This document shows positions 9,175 through 19,966 of a DNA stretch of 64,000 nt, in pieces. Origin of the DNA: Poseidonocella sedimentorum (GTDB lineage: Bacteria; Pseudomonadota; Alphaproteobacteria; Rhodobacterales; Rhodobacteraceae); assembly GCF_900116005.1 (NCBI RefSeq), contig NZ_FOYI01000012.1, positions 27,936-91,935 of the forward strand. Reading direction: 5' to 3'. Each line of letters begins with the position of its first letter. The stretch's first letter is position 1. The position numbers and the translations under genes are program-made. A model generated the notes under the pieces. It did no database searches. It saw only the letters and a program-made list of their open reading frames with translations, and was not told the DNA's origin.

Positions 9175-9494
9175 CGCGGATGATCGACCGCGTTGAGCGC
9201 TGGCGAGGACGCGACCATCCAGCCTTCGAACACCGGCTCTGCGCTCTCGTCCTCGCGCACCGTGAGGTACGCATAGGCATCGCCTGACGGATCGCCCACC
9301 GGATAGCGGCATTCGTCCAGTTGCAAGGTGAGATACCCGTAGCGCGCGCTGGCCCCGTTGCCGATTTCGAGATCGGTGACCGAGGCGTTGGTCCGATCGA
9401 GCGCCCGGATCACCGCGCCGCTCCCGGACTGGGCCTGCTGCGCCGCCGCGGGCAGCGCCAGAACACACATCGACATCACAAACAGCCGCTTCAT
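9141..9494 (-). CDS. DUF2155 domain protein, secreted
   Basis: 117 residues with a Sec signal peptide (MKRLFVMSMCVLALPAAAQQ, cleavage near residue 19). The body carries the DUF2155 pattern: RALDRTNASVTDLEI, two conserved cysteines (in DECRYP and at the end, FWVLRC) and the FEGWMVASSPALNAVDHPRYD stretch. The cysteines could form a periplasmic disulfide. The start overlaps the mlaD-like stop by one base (TGATG). Function unknown; the coupling suggests a cell-envelope role. Confidence 0.85.
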   Translation of the reverse strand: MKRLFVMSMCVLALPAAAQQAQSGSGAVIRALDRTNASVTDLEIGNGASARYGYLTLQLDECRYPVGDPSGDAYAYLTVREDESAEPVFEGWMVASSPALNAVDHPRYDFWVLRCKT

Positions 9495-9940
9495 CAGCCC
9501 TCTCCACCAGATACGAATTTCAGCAGGAGCGAAATCAGGCTGACCGCGCTTTGCGTGTCGGCAATTTCATCCCCCGCAACATAGTAAAACGGCGATCCGC
9601 CGGGGCTAACCTCCACGAAACTGCCGCCAAGAAGCCCTTCGGAGGCTATCGCGATGGCCGAATCATCGGGAAGCTGGATCGTCGGGTCGATCCGCACGGT
9701 CGTTTCGGCGCGATAGGTTTCGGGATTGAGGACAATCTCCGTCACCGAGCCGATCTTGACACCCGCGAGGCGCACGTCCGTCCCCACCCCGACCCCTTCA
9801 AGCGAGCGGAACGAGGCCGTCAGCTCATAGCCCGCACCGCCGCCACGCGCCGTCCGGTCCAGCGCAAAGGCGCCAAAGCCGATCGCGATGACGAGCACTG
9901 CGCCGCCCACGGCGGTCTCGATCCAGGGTCTTGCGCTCAT
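9494..9940 (-). CDS. mlaD: MlaD-family lipid-transport substrate-binding protein
   Basis: 148 residues. One N-terminal membrane anchor (residues 9-27) and an MCE/MlaD domain with ELTASFRSLEGVGVGTDVRLAGVKIGSV, then LLGGSFVEVSPGG. MlaD hexamers sit on the periplasmic face of the MlaFEDB ABC transporter that moves phospholipids between membranes. The other mla genes are not in the window. A coupled DUF2155 gene follows, and the NDUFA12-type gene precedes it. Confidence 0.9.
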   Translation of the reverse strand: MSARPWIETAVGGAVLVIAIGFGAFALDRTARGGGAGYELTASFRSLEGVGVGTDVRLAGVKIGSVTEIVLNPETYRAETTVRIDPTIQLPDDSAIAIASEGLLGGSFVEVSPGGSPFYYVAGDEIADTQSAVSLISLLLKFVSGGEG

Positions 9941-9961
9941 GACTGGCTCCGCCCCCGCGCC

Positions 9962-10345
9962 CTAGTCCGGCGTCCAGGCTTCATAATCCCTCCGTTCGGC
10001 GGGATCGGCCCGCCGCAGAGATCCAGCCGGGACATAGGCGGCCGCCGTGCCGGTCAGGTTGGGCTGATGTGCTTGTTCCCACGGCTTTTTCGCAACCGGC
10101 ATCTCAGTCGGCGGGCGATCCCAGGTGTGGTGGAGCCAGCCGTGCCACTCCGGGCTCACCCGGCTGGCTTCGGCCTCGCCGTTGAAAATCACCCACCGCC
10201 GGCTGTCCGCCTCGTTGCGGTAATAGACATTGCCCTCGGCATCTTCGCCCACGCGCACACCTTTGCGCCAGGTGAAAAGCTGGGTGTTCAGCGTCTGACC
10301 GTTCCACCAGGTGACGGCCCGCAGCGCTGTGCTCAGAATGCCCAT
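9962..10345 (-). CDS. NDUFA12-family accessory subunit of NADH:ubiquinone oxidoreductase
   Basis: 127 residues from ATG 10345; an upstream in-frame extension lacks family similarity. The core [40 protein letters not shown] and YEAWTPD near the end are the signatures of NDUFA12 (mitochondrial B17.2). These supernumerary complex I subunits are found in alphaproteobacteria, support assembly and bind the matrix arm. The complex I genes themselves are not in the window. Confidence 0.92.
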   Translation of the reverse strand: MGILSTALRAVTWWNGQTLNTQLFTWRKGVRVGEDAEGNVYYRNEADSRRWVIFNGEAEASRVSPEWHGWLHHTWDRPPTEMPVAKKPWEQAHQPNLTGTAAAYVPAGSLRRADPAERRDYEAWTPD

Positions 10346-10484
10346 GGGAAACTCCAGATCCTCGTTGCACCATCTATGCACCAGCCCCCGCGCTCCGTCC
10401 AGTGGCACAGGCCCCACGCCAAAGCCCTTGGAGCGGCGTTTCGCGCGGTGTATGCTCGGCCCCGAACGTCACAGCAGGGACCTC

Positions 10485-12284
10485 ATGGCCGAAGAACTGA
10501 CCCCCGCGGCGCACTGTCTCGGCGTGAAGGTCCCCCCCTCGCCCTTCCTCAACGAGATGCGAATCAAGCGGATCAACGCGGCCCGCTATGAGGGCGATGA
10601 GATCGCCGGCGCGCTCTCCATCGTGACGCCGGAAGATCGCGTGATCGAGATGGGCGCGGGGCTCGGCATCGTCGGCGCCGTGGTGGCGCGAAACGCGCGC
10701 CCCGAGAGGATCCTATCCTTCGAGGCCAACTCTTCCCTTTTGGAGTACACCAGAAAACTATATGAAATCAACGGATTGAACGACGTCATCGAGCTCCGAA
10801 ACCAGATCGTCGTGAGCGATCCGGAGGCGCCGGACAGCATCCCGTTTCATATCGCCAACAGCTTTCTGGGCTCTTCGCTGCTTGAAAACCGCCGCCGAAC
10901 GAGCGAGACGGTCGATCTGCCGACCCAGAGCTTTGAATATCTGCGCGCTGAGTTCGCGCCGACCATTCTGGTGATGGATATCGAAGGTGGAGAGCTGGAC
11001 TTCCTGCGCCATGCGGATCTGACCGGCATTCGCGGCATCGTCATCGAGTTTCATCCCGGCGTCTATGACCGCGAGGGAATGCGTGAGTGCAAACGCTTGC
11101 TTACTTCCCAGGGGTTCAAGCGGCACGCGGAGGTCTCGACCCGGACGGTCTGGACCGCGACGCGCCCCCTTGGCCCGGACGGGCGGCCCCTCATGGACAC
11201 GCCTTCCGCGCTCCCCGGGACCATGCCCCCGGATCCCACTGGCGGTTGGTCGACCACGCTGGAGGAGGTTCCGAATGCGCTTGTCGTGCCTCCTGCGGGC
11301 AACGGGTTGGTCGAGCCCTCGGGCGTGTTCACTGCGGACGGCGTCTATCTGCCGCAAGGGGCGCTGTGGCGCAATGCGCGCGCCTTGATGACCGAACCCG
11401 ATCGCCCGGCGGCCCCGGCCAAGCGGCTGGGCGGTACCTGGATCTGGGGCAGTGCGCTCTGGCTCAATTTCGCGCATTTCGTGGTGGAGGGGACGGCGCG
11501 GCTCTGGGCCCTCAACGAAGTTGATCCGGCGGAGATTTCCGGCGTGCTCTATGTTCCGAAACGCCAGCGCAACGGGGCGACGGTGCATGCCTACCAGCGC
11601 GAATTCCTCTCGCTCATGGGGTTCGATGGAGAGATGCGCTCCACCGCGGAGCCGGTCGAGGTCGAGCGGCTGATCCTTCCCGGGCAAGGCTTCGGGCTGG
11701 GCAGGATCGTGACCGGAACGGAGGCGTTTCGCGCCGCATTCGCCGCGCGGTTCGGCCGGAATGTGCGGCCGGAGGGACCGGAGAAACTCTATATTTCGCG
11801 CAGTCTGCTGGGCACAAATCGCGGCGGGTTGCTCGGCGAGACCATGCTTGAGGCCCATCTTGAGGCTCAGGGCTACGAGATATTTCACCCGCAGCAGCAC
11901 GATTTGACCACTCAGGTCGCGCGCTACAAAGCCGCGCGGCAGATCATCGCCGCGGACGGCTCCGCCCTGCATGTCACCGCATTCTGCGCTGGCCCGCAAA
12001 CGGCTGTGGCGATGCTTTTGCGCCGCAGATCCGGCGCGAGCGGTCAGATCGCGCAGCACCTTGAGGCCTTCACCGGCCGGACGCCGCACGTCATCGATGC
12101 GCTCTCCACCACCTGGCAACCGGCGGGCAGCACGCGCAAACGCCTCACCCTCGGGCAGTTGAACATGGCGACGCTGCAAGATGCCTTGCAGCACGCTCGG
12201 TTCATTGACCCAGGCCCCCGTTGGGAGGAAATGCCCGCGTCTGAGATCCGGGCGCTGCTCGGGGATCGCTACATCGCGCAGTAG
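10485..12284 (+). CDS. FkbM-type methyltransferase fused to a GT61 (DUF563) glycosyltransferase
   Basis: 599 residues from ATG 10485 with CAGGGA just upstream; the in-frame sequence before it overlaps the divergent NDUFA12-type gene. Residues 20-230 are a Rossmann SAM methyltransferase of the FkbM type ([15 protein letters not shown] at 53-67, acidic [23 protein letters not shown]). After a Pro/Gly linker, about 310-560 match the DUF563/GT61 fold ([36 protein letters not shown] ending at residue 496). No membrane segment or signal peptide, so it acts in the cytoplasm, perhaps on a surface polysaccharide precursor. The sugar and acceptor are unknown. Confidence 0.85.
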   Translation: MAEELTPAAHCLGVKVPPSPFLNEMRIKRINAARYEGDEIAGALSIVTPEDRVIEMGAGLGIVGAVVARNARPERILSFEANSSLLEYTRKLYEINGLNDVIELRNQIVVSDPEAPDSIPFHIANSFLGSSLLENRRRTSETVDLPTQSFEYLRAEFAPTILVMDIEGGELDFLRHADLTGIRGIVIEFHPGVYDREGMRECKRLLTSQGFKRHAEVSTRTVWTATRPLGPDGRPLMDTPSALPGTMPPDPTGGWSTTLEEVPNALVVPPAGNGLVEPSGVFTADGVYLPQGALWRNARALMTEPDRPAAPAKRLGGTWIWGSALWLNFAHFVVEGTARLWALNEVDPAEISGVLYVPKRQRNGATVHAYQREFLSLMGFDGEMRSTAEPVEVERLILPGQGFGLGRIVTGTEAFRAAFAARFGRNVRPEGPEKLYISRSLLGTNRGGLLGETMLEAHLEAQGYEIFHPQQHDLTTQVARYKAARQIIAADGSALHVTAFCAGPQTAVAMLLRRRSGASGQIAQHLEAFTGRTPHVIDALSTTWQPAGSTRKRLTLGQLNMATLQDALQHARFIDPGPRWEEMPASEIRALLGDRYIAQ

Positions 12285-12303
12285 CGGCTTCAAAACGACA
12301 AAA

Positions 12304-12330
12304 GGGCGCGCAAATTGCACGCCCTTTTTT
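12304..12330. terminator. Bidirectional terminator between the fusion gene and clpX
   Basis: Stem 12304-12311 pairs with 12317-12324 (GGGCG, one C/A mismatch, GC), loop AAATT, followed by six T on the plus strand. A-rich sequence on the other side gives a weaker T-run for minus-strand readout. It lies between convergent genes. Confidence 0.8.
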
Positions 12331-12350
12331 CTTGGTTCGGAAGTTCGGGA

Positions 12351-13622
12351 TCAGCCCGCGGTGGCCGGCTCGCGCTTGGCGTCGGCGTGGATCATCAGGG
12401 GCGCAGCATCGGTCAGCACGGCCTCTTCGTTGACCACAACCTCGGTGACGCTTTCCATCCCGGGGAGCTCGAACATGGTGTCGAGCAGGATGTCCTCCAG
12501 AATGGAGCGCAGCCCCCGCGCACCGGTCTTGCGTTCGATCGCCCGGCCCGCGATCGCTTTAAGCGCATCGTCGGTGAAGGTCAGGACCGTGTCTTCGAGA
12601 TCGAAAAGCCGCTGGTACTGTTTGACGAGCGCGTTCTTCGGCTCGGTCAGGATCGTCACCAACGCGTCTTCATCGAGGTCTTCGAGCGTGGCGAGAACCG
12701 GCAAGCGCCCGATAAATTCCGGGATCAGACCGAATTTCAGAAGGTCTTCGGGCTCCAGATCGCCGAAGATTTCGCCCACGCCACGCGCATCCACATCGCG
12801 CACATCCGCGCCAAAGCCCATGGCCGAACCTTTGCCCCGCTGGGCGATGATCTTGTCGAGACCGGCGAAGGCGCCGCCGCAGATGAAGAGGATGTTGGTC
12901 GTGTCCACTTGCAGGAATTCCTGCTGCGGATGCTTGCGCCCGCCTTGCGGCGGAACGGAGGCGACCGTGCCTTCCATCAGCTTGAGAAGCGCCTGCTGCA
13001 CGCCCTCGCCCGAGACATCCCGCGTGATCGAGGGGTTTTCGGACTTGCGAGTGATCTTGTCGACCTCGTCGATGTAGACGATGCCGCGCTGAGCGCGCTC
13101 GACGTTGTATTCGCTCGCCTGAAGCAGCTTGAGGATAATGTTCTCGACATCCTCGCCGACATAGCCCGCTTCGGTCAGAGTCGTGGCATCCGCCATGGTG
13201 AACGGCACATCGAGGATCCGCGCCAGCGTCTGGGCCAGCAGCGTCTTGCCGCAGCCGGTCGGGCCGATCAGCATGATGTTGGATTTCGACAGCTCGATGT
13301 CGTTGGCTTTCTGCGAATGATTGAGCCGCTTGTAGTGGTTGTGTACCGCGACCGAGAGGACGCGCTTGGCCTGCGACTGGCCGATGACATAATCATCCAG
13401 CACCTGGCAGATTTCCTTGGGCGTGGGTACCCCTTCGCTGGACTTCAGGCCACTGGCCTTGGTCTCCTCGCGAATGATATCCATGCAAAGCTCGACGCAT
13501 TCATCGCAGATGAAGACGGTCGGCCCTGCAATGAGCTTGCGCACCTCGTGCTGGCTCTTGCCGCAGAAGCTGCAATAAAGCGTATTCTTGCTGTCACCGG
13601 TGGCGTTGTTCGACATCTTCAA
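12351..13622 (-). CDS. clpX: ATP-dependent Clp protease ATP-binding subunit ClpX
   Basis: 423 residues. N-terminal C4 zinc finger (CSFCGKS ... CDECVELC), AAA+ module with Walker [13 protein letters not shown], Walker [10 protein letters not shown], the [22 protein letters not shown] sensor region and the C-terminal substrate-binding domain. ClpX unfolds proteins and feeds them into ClpP; in alphaproteobacteria it also degrades CtrA, which links it to the CckA-ChpT relay. It lies 123 bp downstream of clpP. Confidence 0.97.
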   Translation of the reverse strand: MKMSNNATGDSKNTLYCSFCGKSQHEVRKLIAGPTVFICDECVELCMDIIREETKASGLKSSEGVPTPKEICQVLDDYVIGQSQAKRVLSVAVHNHYKRLNHSQKANDIELSKSNIMLIGPTGCGKTLLAQTLARILDVPFTMADATTLTEAGYVGEDVENIILKLLQASEYNVERAQRGIVYIDEVDKITRKSENPSITRDVSGEGVQQALLKLMEGTVASVPPQGGRKHPQQEFLQVDTTNILFICGGAFAGLDKIIAQRGKGSAMGFGADVRDVDARGVGEIFGDLEPEDLLKFGLIPEFIGRLPVLATLEDLDEDALVTILTEPKNALVKQYQRLFDLEDTVLTFTDDALKAIAGRAIERKTGARGLRSILEDILLDTMFELPGMESVTEVVVNEEAVLTDAAPLMIHADAKREPATAG

Positions 13623-13745
13623 CCTCGTACGTGCTGTGCCCTTCTGGCACGGCCATCATGGCGACAGCCTCATGAAATCTTAGGGCAGCGCCCGTCCGGC
13701 CACAATGCGAAAGTCGCAGGCAACCGGGCGAGCGCCGCATCGGCA

Positions 13746-14378
13746 TCACTCGCCGTCGGAGTCCACAGCGGAGCGGGAGGCGACGATCTCGTCGATCAGC
13801 CCCCATTCCTTGGCGTCTTCCGGCGACATGAAGTTGTCGCGCTCCAATGCCGCCTCGACCTTCTTGAGGGACTGGCCGGTGTGTTTGACATAAATTTCGT
13901 TGAGCCGCTTCTTGAGCTTCAGCGTCTCTTCGGCGTGGATCATGATGTCGGTCGCCTGCCCCTGATAGCCGCCGGAGGGCTGGTGGACCATCACGCGGCT
14001 GTTGGGCAACGAGTAGCGCATCCCCGGCTCGCCCGCCGTCAGCAACAGCGAGCCCATGGAGGCCGCCTGTCCGATCACCAGCGTACTCACCTTGGGTTTG
14101 ATGTATTGCATGGTGTCGTAGATCGAGAGCCCCGAGGTCACAACGCCGCCGGGGCTGTTGATATACATCGAGATTTCCTTGGAGGGGTTTTCCGCCTCAA
14201 GGTGCAGGAGTTGCGCAACGATCAGCGAGGACATCCCGTCATGCACCGGGCCCGAGAGGAAGATGATCCGCTCCTTGAGCAGGCGCGAGAAGATGTCATA
14301 GGCGCGTTCGCCACGGCTGGTCTGTTCCACCACCATGGGGACCAGCGTGTTCATGTAGGTGTCGATGGGATCGTGCAT
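13746..14378 (-). CDS. clpP: ATP-dependent Clp protease proteolytic subunit ClpP
   Basis: 210 residues. Catalytic serine in [11 protein letters not shown], histidine in MVHQPSGG, and the downstream aspartate of the triad; [16 protein letters not shown] is also conserved. It forms the tetradecameric protease barrel used by ClpX. The order clpP-clpX on the same strand is the usual one. The upstream gap to the divergent lipoprotein gene is about 230 bp. Confidence 0.97.
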   Translation of the reverse strand: MHDPIDTYMNTLVPMVVEQTSRGERAYDIFSRLLKERIIFLSGPVHDGMSSLIVAQLLHLEAENPSKEISMYINSPGGVVTSGLSIYDTMQYIKPKVSTLVIGQAASMGSLLLTAGEPGMRYSLPNSRVMVHQPSGGYQGQATDIMIHAEETLKLKKRLNEIYVKHTGQSLKKVEAALERDNFMSPEDAKEWGLIDEIVASRSAVDSDGE

Positions 14379-14608
14379 GTGGGTCCTGCCTCGGTGTGTA
14401 GAGTGTAGTGCTAGCGGTGAAGTCCTAACAGAATCTTAGTCCCCACCCCAGCGACCTTCAAGAGCGCCCGGGTAATGCGCCCGGCGCCATTAACCAACCC
14501 CTAACGTTAACCACGCAACAATTGCCAGAGCCGCCCTGACTTGGCATACTCCGCCCACGGGCAAACATAACGGCCGACACTCCAGACAAACAGGAGGCGG
14601 CCATCAGA

Positions 14609-14959
14609 TTGGGCAGAACGATGAAACACACACTCCTGCTATGTGCGACGCTGACGCTGGCCGCCTGTGGCGGAAAACGCGATGTCGCGGTCTCGCGGAT
14701 GAGCATGACACCGGCAGTCGGGCCGATCAGCCAGGCCTGCCTCGCCTCGGATCGCAAGGCCCGGAGCCGGTCGCTCTGCGGCTGCATCCAGTCGGCCGCC
14801 AACCGCACGCTCACCAGCGCCGATCAGAGCCGGGCCGCGACCTTCTACCGAGATCCGCACCAGGCCCAGGAAATCCGCATGTCGGACCGCGGCAGCCACG
14901 AGGCCTTCTGGCAGCGCTACAAGAACTACGCCGAGACCGCGGAAGCCTATTGCAGCTGA
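14609..14959 (+). CDS. Small predicted lipoprotein with conserved cysteines
   Basis: About 116 residues. A lipobox (LTLAAC followed by GG) ends a short signal peptide, so the mature protein begins at a lipidated cysteine in the outer or inner membrane. The body has Cys residues in SQACLASDR, LCGCIQSAAN and the final AYCS, and a helix with FWQRYKNYAETAEAYC. Start choice: AGGAGG at 14592-14597 fits the TTG at 14609 (11-nt gap); the ATG at 14621 is the alternative and gives the same mature protein. Function unknown. Confidence 0.75.
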   Translation: MGRTMKHTLLLCATLTLAACGGKRDVAVSRMSMTPAVGPISQACLASDRKARSRSLCGCIQSAANRTLTSADQSRAATFYRDPHQAQEIRMSDRGSHEAFWQRYKNYAETAEAYCS

Positions 14960-15010
14960 GCCCGGCCGCGCGGCCGGAAGCTGCGTCATCCGAATTTTGG
15001 CGAGACGAAA

Positions 15011-15041
15011 ACAGGCGCTCCGGGCGCCTGTTTCCTTTTGT
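15011..15041. terminator. Terminator between the lipoprotein gene and lon
   Basis: A perfect stem pairs ACAGGCGC (15011-15018) with GCGCCTGT (15024-15031), loop TCCGG, followed by a T-rich tract on the plus strand. The other strand also reads into TTTTCG, so it can serve both convergent genes. Confidence 0.8.
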
Positions 15042-15068
15042 CTGACGGGCTGAGCGCCTGCGCGGTGC

Positions 15069-17477
15069 TCAGTGTGCAGTCGCCCCCGCCCCGCCCTCGC
15101 CTTGGGCGAGCTTGGCCTGGGCCGCGGCCTCCTCGGCCTCCTCGTCCCATTCAACCGGCTCGGGCACAGCGACGAGCGCGTGTTTCAACACGTCGGAGAC
15201 ATGCGTGACGGGGATGATCTCCAGCCCTTCCTTCACGTTGTCGGGGATCTCGGCGAGATCCTTTTCGTTCTCCTGCGGAATCAACACCGTCTTGATCCCG
15301 CCGCGCAGAGCCGCGAGGAGCTTTTCCTTGAGCCCGCCGATTGGCAGCGCGTTGCCCCGCAGCGTCACCTCCCCCGTCATCGCGATATCGCGGCGCACGG
15401 GGATCCCGGTCAGGACCGAGACGATCGAGGTCACCATCGCAAGACCGGCCGAGGGCCCATCCTTGGGCGTCGCGCCTTCGGGCACGTGGACGTGGATGTC
15501 CCATTTCTCGAAGCGCGGCGGCTTGACCCCGATCCGGGGCGCGATGGAGCGGACGTAGCTCGAGGCCGCGTCGATGGATTCCTTCATCACATCGCCCAGC
15601 TTGCCCGTCGTCTTCATCCGGCCCTTGCCCGGCAGGCGCAGCGCCTCGATGTTGAGCAATTCGCCGCCCACGGAGGTATAGGCCAGACCGGTCACGACGC
15701 CGACCTGATCGGCATCTTCGGCCAGACCGAACTTGTGCTTCCGCACGCCGAGGAAATCGGAGAGGTTCTCGGGTGTGACCTTGATCTGCTCGGCCTCTTT
15801 CTTGACGATCCGGGTCACCGCCTTCCGCGCGATCTTCGCCATCTCCCGCTCGAGGTTCCGGACACCGGCCTCGCGCGTGTAGTAATGGATCACATCGGTC
15901 AGCGCCGCGTCGGTGATCTCAAGCTCGCTGGGCTTGAGCCCGTGGTTCTTGAGCTGCTTGTCCATCAGGTGGCGCCGGGCGATCTCGCGCTTTTCGTCCT
16001 CGGTGTAGCCCGCCAGCGGGATGATCTCCATCCGGTCCAGAAGCGGGCCGGGCATGTTGTAGGAGTTCGCCGTGGTGAGGAACATCACGTTCGACAGATC
16101 GTATTCCACCTCGAGATAGTGGTCGACGAACGTGCCGTTCTGTTCGGGATCGAGCACTTCGAGCATGGCCGAAGCCGGATCGCCACGGAAGTCCTGACCC
16201 ATCTTGTCGATCTCGTCGAGCAGGATGAGCGGGTTCGTGGTCTTGGCCTTCTTGAGCGCCTGGATGATCTTGCCGGGCATCGAGCCGATATAGGTCCGGC
16301 GGTGGCCGCGGATCTCGCTCTCGTCGCGCACGCCGCCAAGCGAGATGCGAATGAACTCGCGCCCCGTGGCCTTGGCGACCGATTTGCCCAGGCTCGTCTT
16401 GCCGACGCCGGGAGGGCCCACGAGGCACATGATCGGCCCCTTGAGCTTCTTGCTGCGCTGCTGCACGGCGAGATATTCGACGATGCGTTCCTTGACCTTC
16501 TCCAGCCCGAAGTGATCGGCATCGAGCACATCCTGCGCCCGGCCCAGATCCTTCTTGACGCGCGACTTCACGCCCCACGGGATCGAGAGCATCCAGTCGA
16601 GATAGTTGCGCACAACCGTCGCCTCGGCGCTCATCGGGCTCATGTTGCGCAGCTTCTTGAGCTCCGCCTCGGCCTTGTCGCGCGCTTCCTTGGAGAGCTT
16701 GGTCTCTTCGATCCGCTCTTCGAGCTCGGCAATCTCGCCTTCGCCCTCATCGCCGTCACCCAGCTCCTTCTGAATGGCCTTCATCTGCTCATTCAGATAA
16801 TATTCGCGCTGCGTGCGCTCCATCTGGGATTTGACGCGGGTCTTGATCTTCTTCTCGACCTGCAGGACGGACATCTCCCCCTGCATCAGGCCATAGACCT
16901 TCTCCAGCCGTTCACTGACCGACAGAGTCTCCAGAAGCTCCTGCTTCTGGGCGACTTCGATGCCGAGATGACCCGCCACGAGATCGGCCAGCTTGTCGGC
17001 CTCCTTGCTCTCGGACACGGCCGACAGCGCCTCTTCGGGGACGTTCTTCTTGACCTTGGCATAGCGCTCGAACTCGTCCGAGACGGTCCGCACCAGCGCT
17101 TCGATCGTCGCCTGATCGCCGGGCATCTCGACCAGCGCCTCGCAGCGGGCCTCGAAGTAGTCGTCGTTGTCGATGAACTCTTCGATGCGCACACGGCGCT
17201 TGCCTTCGACAAGGACTTTCACCGTCCCGTCGGGCAGTTTCAGGAGTTGCAGCACATTGGCCAGAACCCCGGTGCGATAGATATCTTCATCCGCAGGGTC
17301 GTCTTCCGAGGCGTCGATCTGGCTCGACAGCAGGATCTGCTTGTCGTCCTGCATCACCTCCTCAAGCGCCTTGACGGATTTCTCGCGGCCCACGAAAAGC
17401 GGCACGATCATGTGGGGAAAGACCACGATGTCGCGCAGCGGCAATACGGGATACGAGGGGCTCAGAGGCTCGGTCAT
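15069..17477 (-). CDS. lon: ATP-dependent protease La (Lon)
   Basis: 802 residues from ATG 17477. N-terminal substrate-recognition domain ([20 protein letters not shown]), coiled-coil middle, AAA+ module with [13 protein letters not shown] and [11 protein letters not shown], and C-terminal protease domain with catalytic serine in [11 protein letters not shown] and lysine in [10 protein letters not shown]. It is a cytoplasmic quality-control protease that also removes regulators. A longer in-frame start upstream is rejected because it lacks family sequence. The C-terminus is Glu/Ala-rich, a common Rhodobacterales variation. Confidence 0.97.
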   Translation of the reverse strand: MTEPLSPSYPVLPLRDIVVFPHMIVPLFVGREKSVKALEEVMQDDKQILLSSQIDASEDDPADEDIYRTGVLANVLQLLKLPDGTVKVLVEGKRRVRIEEFIDNDDYFEARCEALVEMPGDQATIEALVRTVSDEFERYAKVKKNVPEEALSAVSESKEADKLADLVAGHLGIEVAQKQELLETLSVSERLEKVYGLMQGEMSVLQVEKKIKTRVKSQMERTQREYYLNEQMKAIQKELGDGDEGEGEIAELEERIEETKLSKEARDKAEAELKKLRNMSPMSAEATVVRNYLDWMLSIPWGVKSRVKKDLGRAQDVLDADHFGLEKVKERIVEYLAVQQRSKKLKGPIMCLVGPPGVGKTSLGKSVAKATGREFIRISLGGVRDESEIRGHRRTYIGSMPGKIIQALKKAKTTNPLILLDEIDKMGQDFRGDPASAMLEVLDPEQNGTFVDHYLEVEYDLSNVMFLTTANSYNMPGPLLDRMEIIPLAGYTEDEKREIARRHLMDKQLKNHGLKPSELEITDAALTDVIHYYTREAGVRNLEREMAKIARKAVTRIVKKEAEQIKVTPENLSDFLGVRKHKFGLAEDADQVGVVTGLAYTSVGGELLNIEALRLPGKGRMKTTGKLGDVMKESIDAASSYVRSIAPRIGVKPPRFEKWDIHVHVPEGATPKDGPSAGLAMVTSIVSVLTGIPVRRDIAMTGEVTLRGNALPIGGLKEKLLAALRGGIKTVLIPQENEKDLAEIPDNVKEGLEIIPVTHVSDVLKHALVAVPEPVEWDEEAEEAAAQAKLAQGEGGAGATAH

Positions 17478-17617
17478 TCTCAATCCTTGTTTTTCTGTTC
17501 TTGGCAGAAGCGCCCGGCCCCGCTTCGCGGCAGCCCTCGGCCCTTCCCTTGTCAGGTTATTCAGGTGGGGCGCACCCACCGGGTTTTCAAGCCGAAGCGC
17601 CCGTTGCACGGCAGTCT

Positions 17618-17652
17618 GCCCGCGCCGGCAGGCCGGGGCAAGCGGGCTTTTT
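17618..17652 (+). terminator. Terminator-like hairpin in the lon-tgt gap
   Basis: GCCCGC (17618-17623) pairs with GCGGGC (17642-17647), with further pairing inside, followed by TTTTT on the plus strand. No plus-strand gene precedes it; 17478-17749 contains no ORF. A second hairpin (GGTGGG with CCCACC, 17564-17580) lies upstream. It could end a small plus-strand RNA or be incidental. Confidence 0.35.
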
Positions 17653-17749
17653 CGTTCCGGCGCAGACTATAGCGCCGATTTCGGGCAGTGGGTTAACGCA
17701 CGCATCCAAATCGGGCGGGCGGGAGCCCCATGCGGGGCATCACCCGGCC

Positions 17750-18880
17750 TCACAGTTGCGGGATGTCGCCCTCGGCGCGTGCGGCGTGGAAGCGGGCCTC
17801 GAACGCCTCGAATTGCCCTGCGGCAATCGCCGCGCGCATCTCGCCCATCAGCTCCTGGAAATAATGCAGGTTGTGCCATGTTAGCAGCATGCCCGAAATC
17901 ATTTCGCCCGAGCGGAACACGTGGTGCAGATAGGCGCGCGAATAACCCGAACAGGCCGGGCAGCTGCAGGACTCGTCCAGCGGGCGCGGATCATCGGCGT
18001 GGCGGGCGTTCTTGATATTGACCTGCCCGCGCCGGGTCCAGGCCTGACCGGTGCGCCCCGAGCGCGAGGGCAGCACGCAGTCCATCATGTCGATCCCGCG
18101 TTTGACCGCGCCCACGATATCATCGGGCTTGCCCACGCCCATGAGGTAGCGCGGCTTGTCCTCGGGCAGCATGTCGGGGGCAAAATCGAGCGTGGCGAAC
18201 ATCGCCTCCTGCCCCTCGCCCACCGCCAGCCCGCCGACCGCGTAGCCGTCAAAGCCGATCCCGCGCAGTGCCTCGGCGCTTTCCTCGCGGAAATCCTGCT
18301 CCAGCCCGCCCTGCTGGATGCCGAACAGCATGTGGCCGGGGCGGTCGCCAAACGCCTCGCGGGAACGATCCGCCCACCGCATCGACAGGCGCATGCTCTC
18401 GGCGATCCGATCCCGGTCGGCGGGCAGCGCGGGGCATTCATCGAAGGCCATGACGATATCGGAGCCCAGAAGCCGCTGGATCTCCATCGAGCTTTCCGGC
18501 GTCAGCTCATGTTTCGAGCCGTCGATATGCGAGCGGAAGGTGACGCCCGTCTCGGTCAGCTTGCGCAGCTCCGCCAGACTCATGACCTGAAACCCGCCGC
18601 TGTCGGTCAGGATCGGCCGGTCCCAGTTCATGAACCGATGCAACCCGCCGAGATTGTGGATGCGCTCGGCCCCGGGCCGCAGCATCAGATGATAGGTGTT
18701 GCCGAGCAGGATATCGGCCCCCGTCGCCCGGACGCTTTCGGGCAGCATCGCCTTGACCGTCGCCGCCGTGCCCACGGGCATGAAAGCGGGCGTGCGGATC
18801 TCGCCGCGCGGGGTGGTGATGCGGCCGAGCCGGGCCTTGCCGTCCTGAGCCGTGCGTTCGAATGTGCAGCCGTCTGCCAT
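17750..18880 (-). CDS. tgt: Queuine tRNA-ribosyltransferase
   Basis: 376 residues from ATG 18880; the in-frame upstream extension lacks family similarity. TIM-barrel signatures: [22 protein letters not shown] with the base-binding Asp, [12 protein letters not shown], and the zinc site near the C-terminus ([16 protein letters not shown]). It exchanges guanine-34 for a queuosine precursor in tRNAs with GUN anticodons. No other queuosine gene is nearby. Confidence 0.96.
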   Translation of the reverse strand: MADGCTFERTAQDGKARLGRITTPRGEIRTPAFMPVGTAATVKAMLPESVRATGADILLGNTYHLMLRPGAERIHNLGGLHRFMNWDRPILTDSGGFQVMSLAELRKLTETGVTFRSHIDGSKHELTPESSMEIQRLLGSDIVMAFDECPALPADRDRIAESMRLSMRWADRSREAFGDRPGHMLFGIQQGGLEQDFREESAEALRGIGFDGYAVGGLAVGEGQEAMFATLDFAPDMLPEDKPRYLMGVGKPDDIVGAVKRGIDMMDCVLPSRSGRTGQAWTRRGQVNIKNARHADDPRPLDESCSCPACSGYSRAYLHHVFRSGEMISGMLLTWHNLHYFQELMGEMRAAIAAGQFEAFEARFHAARAEGDIPQL

Positions 18881-18936
18881 GGGATACCTCGCCTCGCGTG
18901 ATCGCCGGGGTGTAGCCCCAAGGCGGGGGCGCGTAC

Positions 18937-18970
18937 AAGAAAGAAGGGCGCGCCCTCGCAGGCACGCCCT
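18937..18970 (-). terminator. Terminator of the outer-membrane protein gene
   Basis: On the minus strand AGGGCGTGC pairs with GCGCGCCCT (18962-18970 with 18945-18953, one G-U), 8-nt loop, then TCTTTCTT. It lies 26 bp after the stop of the beta-barrel gene and ahead of nothing else on this strand until tgt. Confidence 0.75.
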
Positions 18971-18995
18971 CCCGGTTATCCGAAGTGGTGGTGGA

Positions 18996-19586
18996 TCAGA
19001 ACTTGTAGGACGCGCGCAGCGAGAAGGTCGTTGCGTCGGCGTCTTCGTCAACGTCGTCGAGGTCGTTGAAGTCGTGCTTCAGGACTTCGCCGCCGATCAT
19101 GATGTTGTCGGTCGCGAGGTAGGAGACACCCGCGCCATAGAAGGAACCGGTCTGGTTGTCGTCCAGCTCATCCACACCGAGTTGCGCCGCACCGGCGGTT
19201 GCGTAGATCAGCGCGGGGCCGGCGTCGTAGCCAGCTTTCAGCTTGAGGCGCGCAACGCTATCGATGGTCGCGGCGCCATCGAGATCGATGTCATCGCCCC
19301 AGTCGTAGTCGAACTCACCGCCCAGCACGTAGCTGCCGAAGTCGTAGTTGTAACCGGCGTGCAGACCGTAGATCGTGCCATCGCCATCGGCGTCCACCGC
19401 GTCGACTTCACCGTTCAGCATGCCAACCTGGCCACCAGCGTAGAAGCCGGTCCAATCGGTGCCAACGGCAACCGGAACGACGGGCGCGGCGACGGGCGCC
19501 TCGACCTCGGGGTCGTCAAGACCGCCGGCGAGGGCGGGGGTCATAAGTGCGGTGCTCATGGCGAGAGTTGCAATCAGCGTTTTCAT
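18996..19586 (-). CDS. Outer-membrane beta-barrel protein (Omp25/porin-like)
   Basis: About 196 residues from ATG 19586, better placed than ATG 19592 relative to AAAGGAC. Sec signal peptide ([20 protein letters not shown]), a Pro/Val/Ala linker, then alternating strands [48 protein letters not shown] and a C-terminal FSLRASYKF ending in phenylalanine, the outer-membrane barrel signature. The fold resembles OmpW/Omp25-type eight-stranded barrels. The composition is Asp-rich, consistent with a marine organism. Monocistronic. Confidence 0.85.
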   Translation of the reverse strand: MKTLIATLAMSTALMTPALAGGLDDPEVEAPVAAPVVPVAVGTDWTGFYAGGQVGMLNGEVDAVDADGDGTIYGLHAGYNYDFGSYVLGGEFDYDWGDDIDLDGAATIDSVARLKLKAGYDAGPALIYATAGAAQLGVDELDDNQTGSFYGAGVSYLATDNIMIGGEVLKHDFNDLDDVDEDADATTFSLRASYKF

Positions 19587-19966
19587 GGTCATTGTCCTTT
19601 CGTCTTCTTCTTGGACAGTCGTCTGCGAGGGTCAGTCCCCGGACGTCCCGAGCCACAACTATGCGAGCCGCGCATTAGTTCCAGAGGGCCCGCTCCCCAT
19701 TTCACGAACCTGTGTTTGGCGCCGGTATCGTCGGCGGCGATTGGCTCACGGCGCCGCGCGTTCCGGCAGATTTTAGCCGCTCCGCGCGCGGGCCATCACA
19801 ATCGCGTAAAATCGGTAACCTCGCGCGATCTGCCCCTTGATCGGAGGCGTTTGAACCCCAATCGCGCGTCAAAACGCGGGGTTTTGCCCTTAACGGCGCG
19901 ATAAGGGCTGGCCAAGTCCCGCCCGCCCCTCTATGCCCGCCGCGAACGAGACAAAGGCTCCCGACA
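19587..19966. other. Intergenic region between the divergent omp and typA genes
   Basis: About 380 bp without a supported gene; the ORFs that cross it lack coding features. It should hold both promoters. The omp-side half is less GC-rich and contains CATAGT at about 19660 on the minus strand as a possible -10. No CtrA, LexA or other named operator was recognised. Confidence 0.45.

Noticed and set aside
12315..14408. 697-residue plus-strand frame
   Set aside because: Antisense to clpX and clpP, both unmistakable.
14485..14515. Possible CtrA box upstream of clpP and the lipoprotein gene
   Set aside because: TTAA words are present, but only TTAA-N7-CTAA or a 13-bp gap can be formed; not a match to TTAA-N7-TTAA.
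15072..17672. 866-residue plus-strand frame
   Set aside because: Antisense to lon; no ribosome site and no family features.
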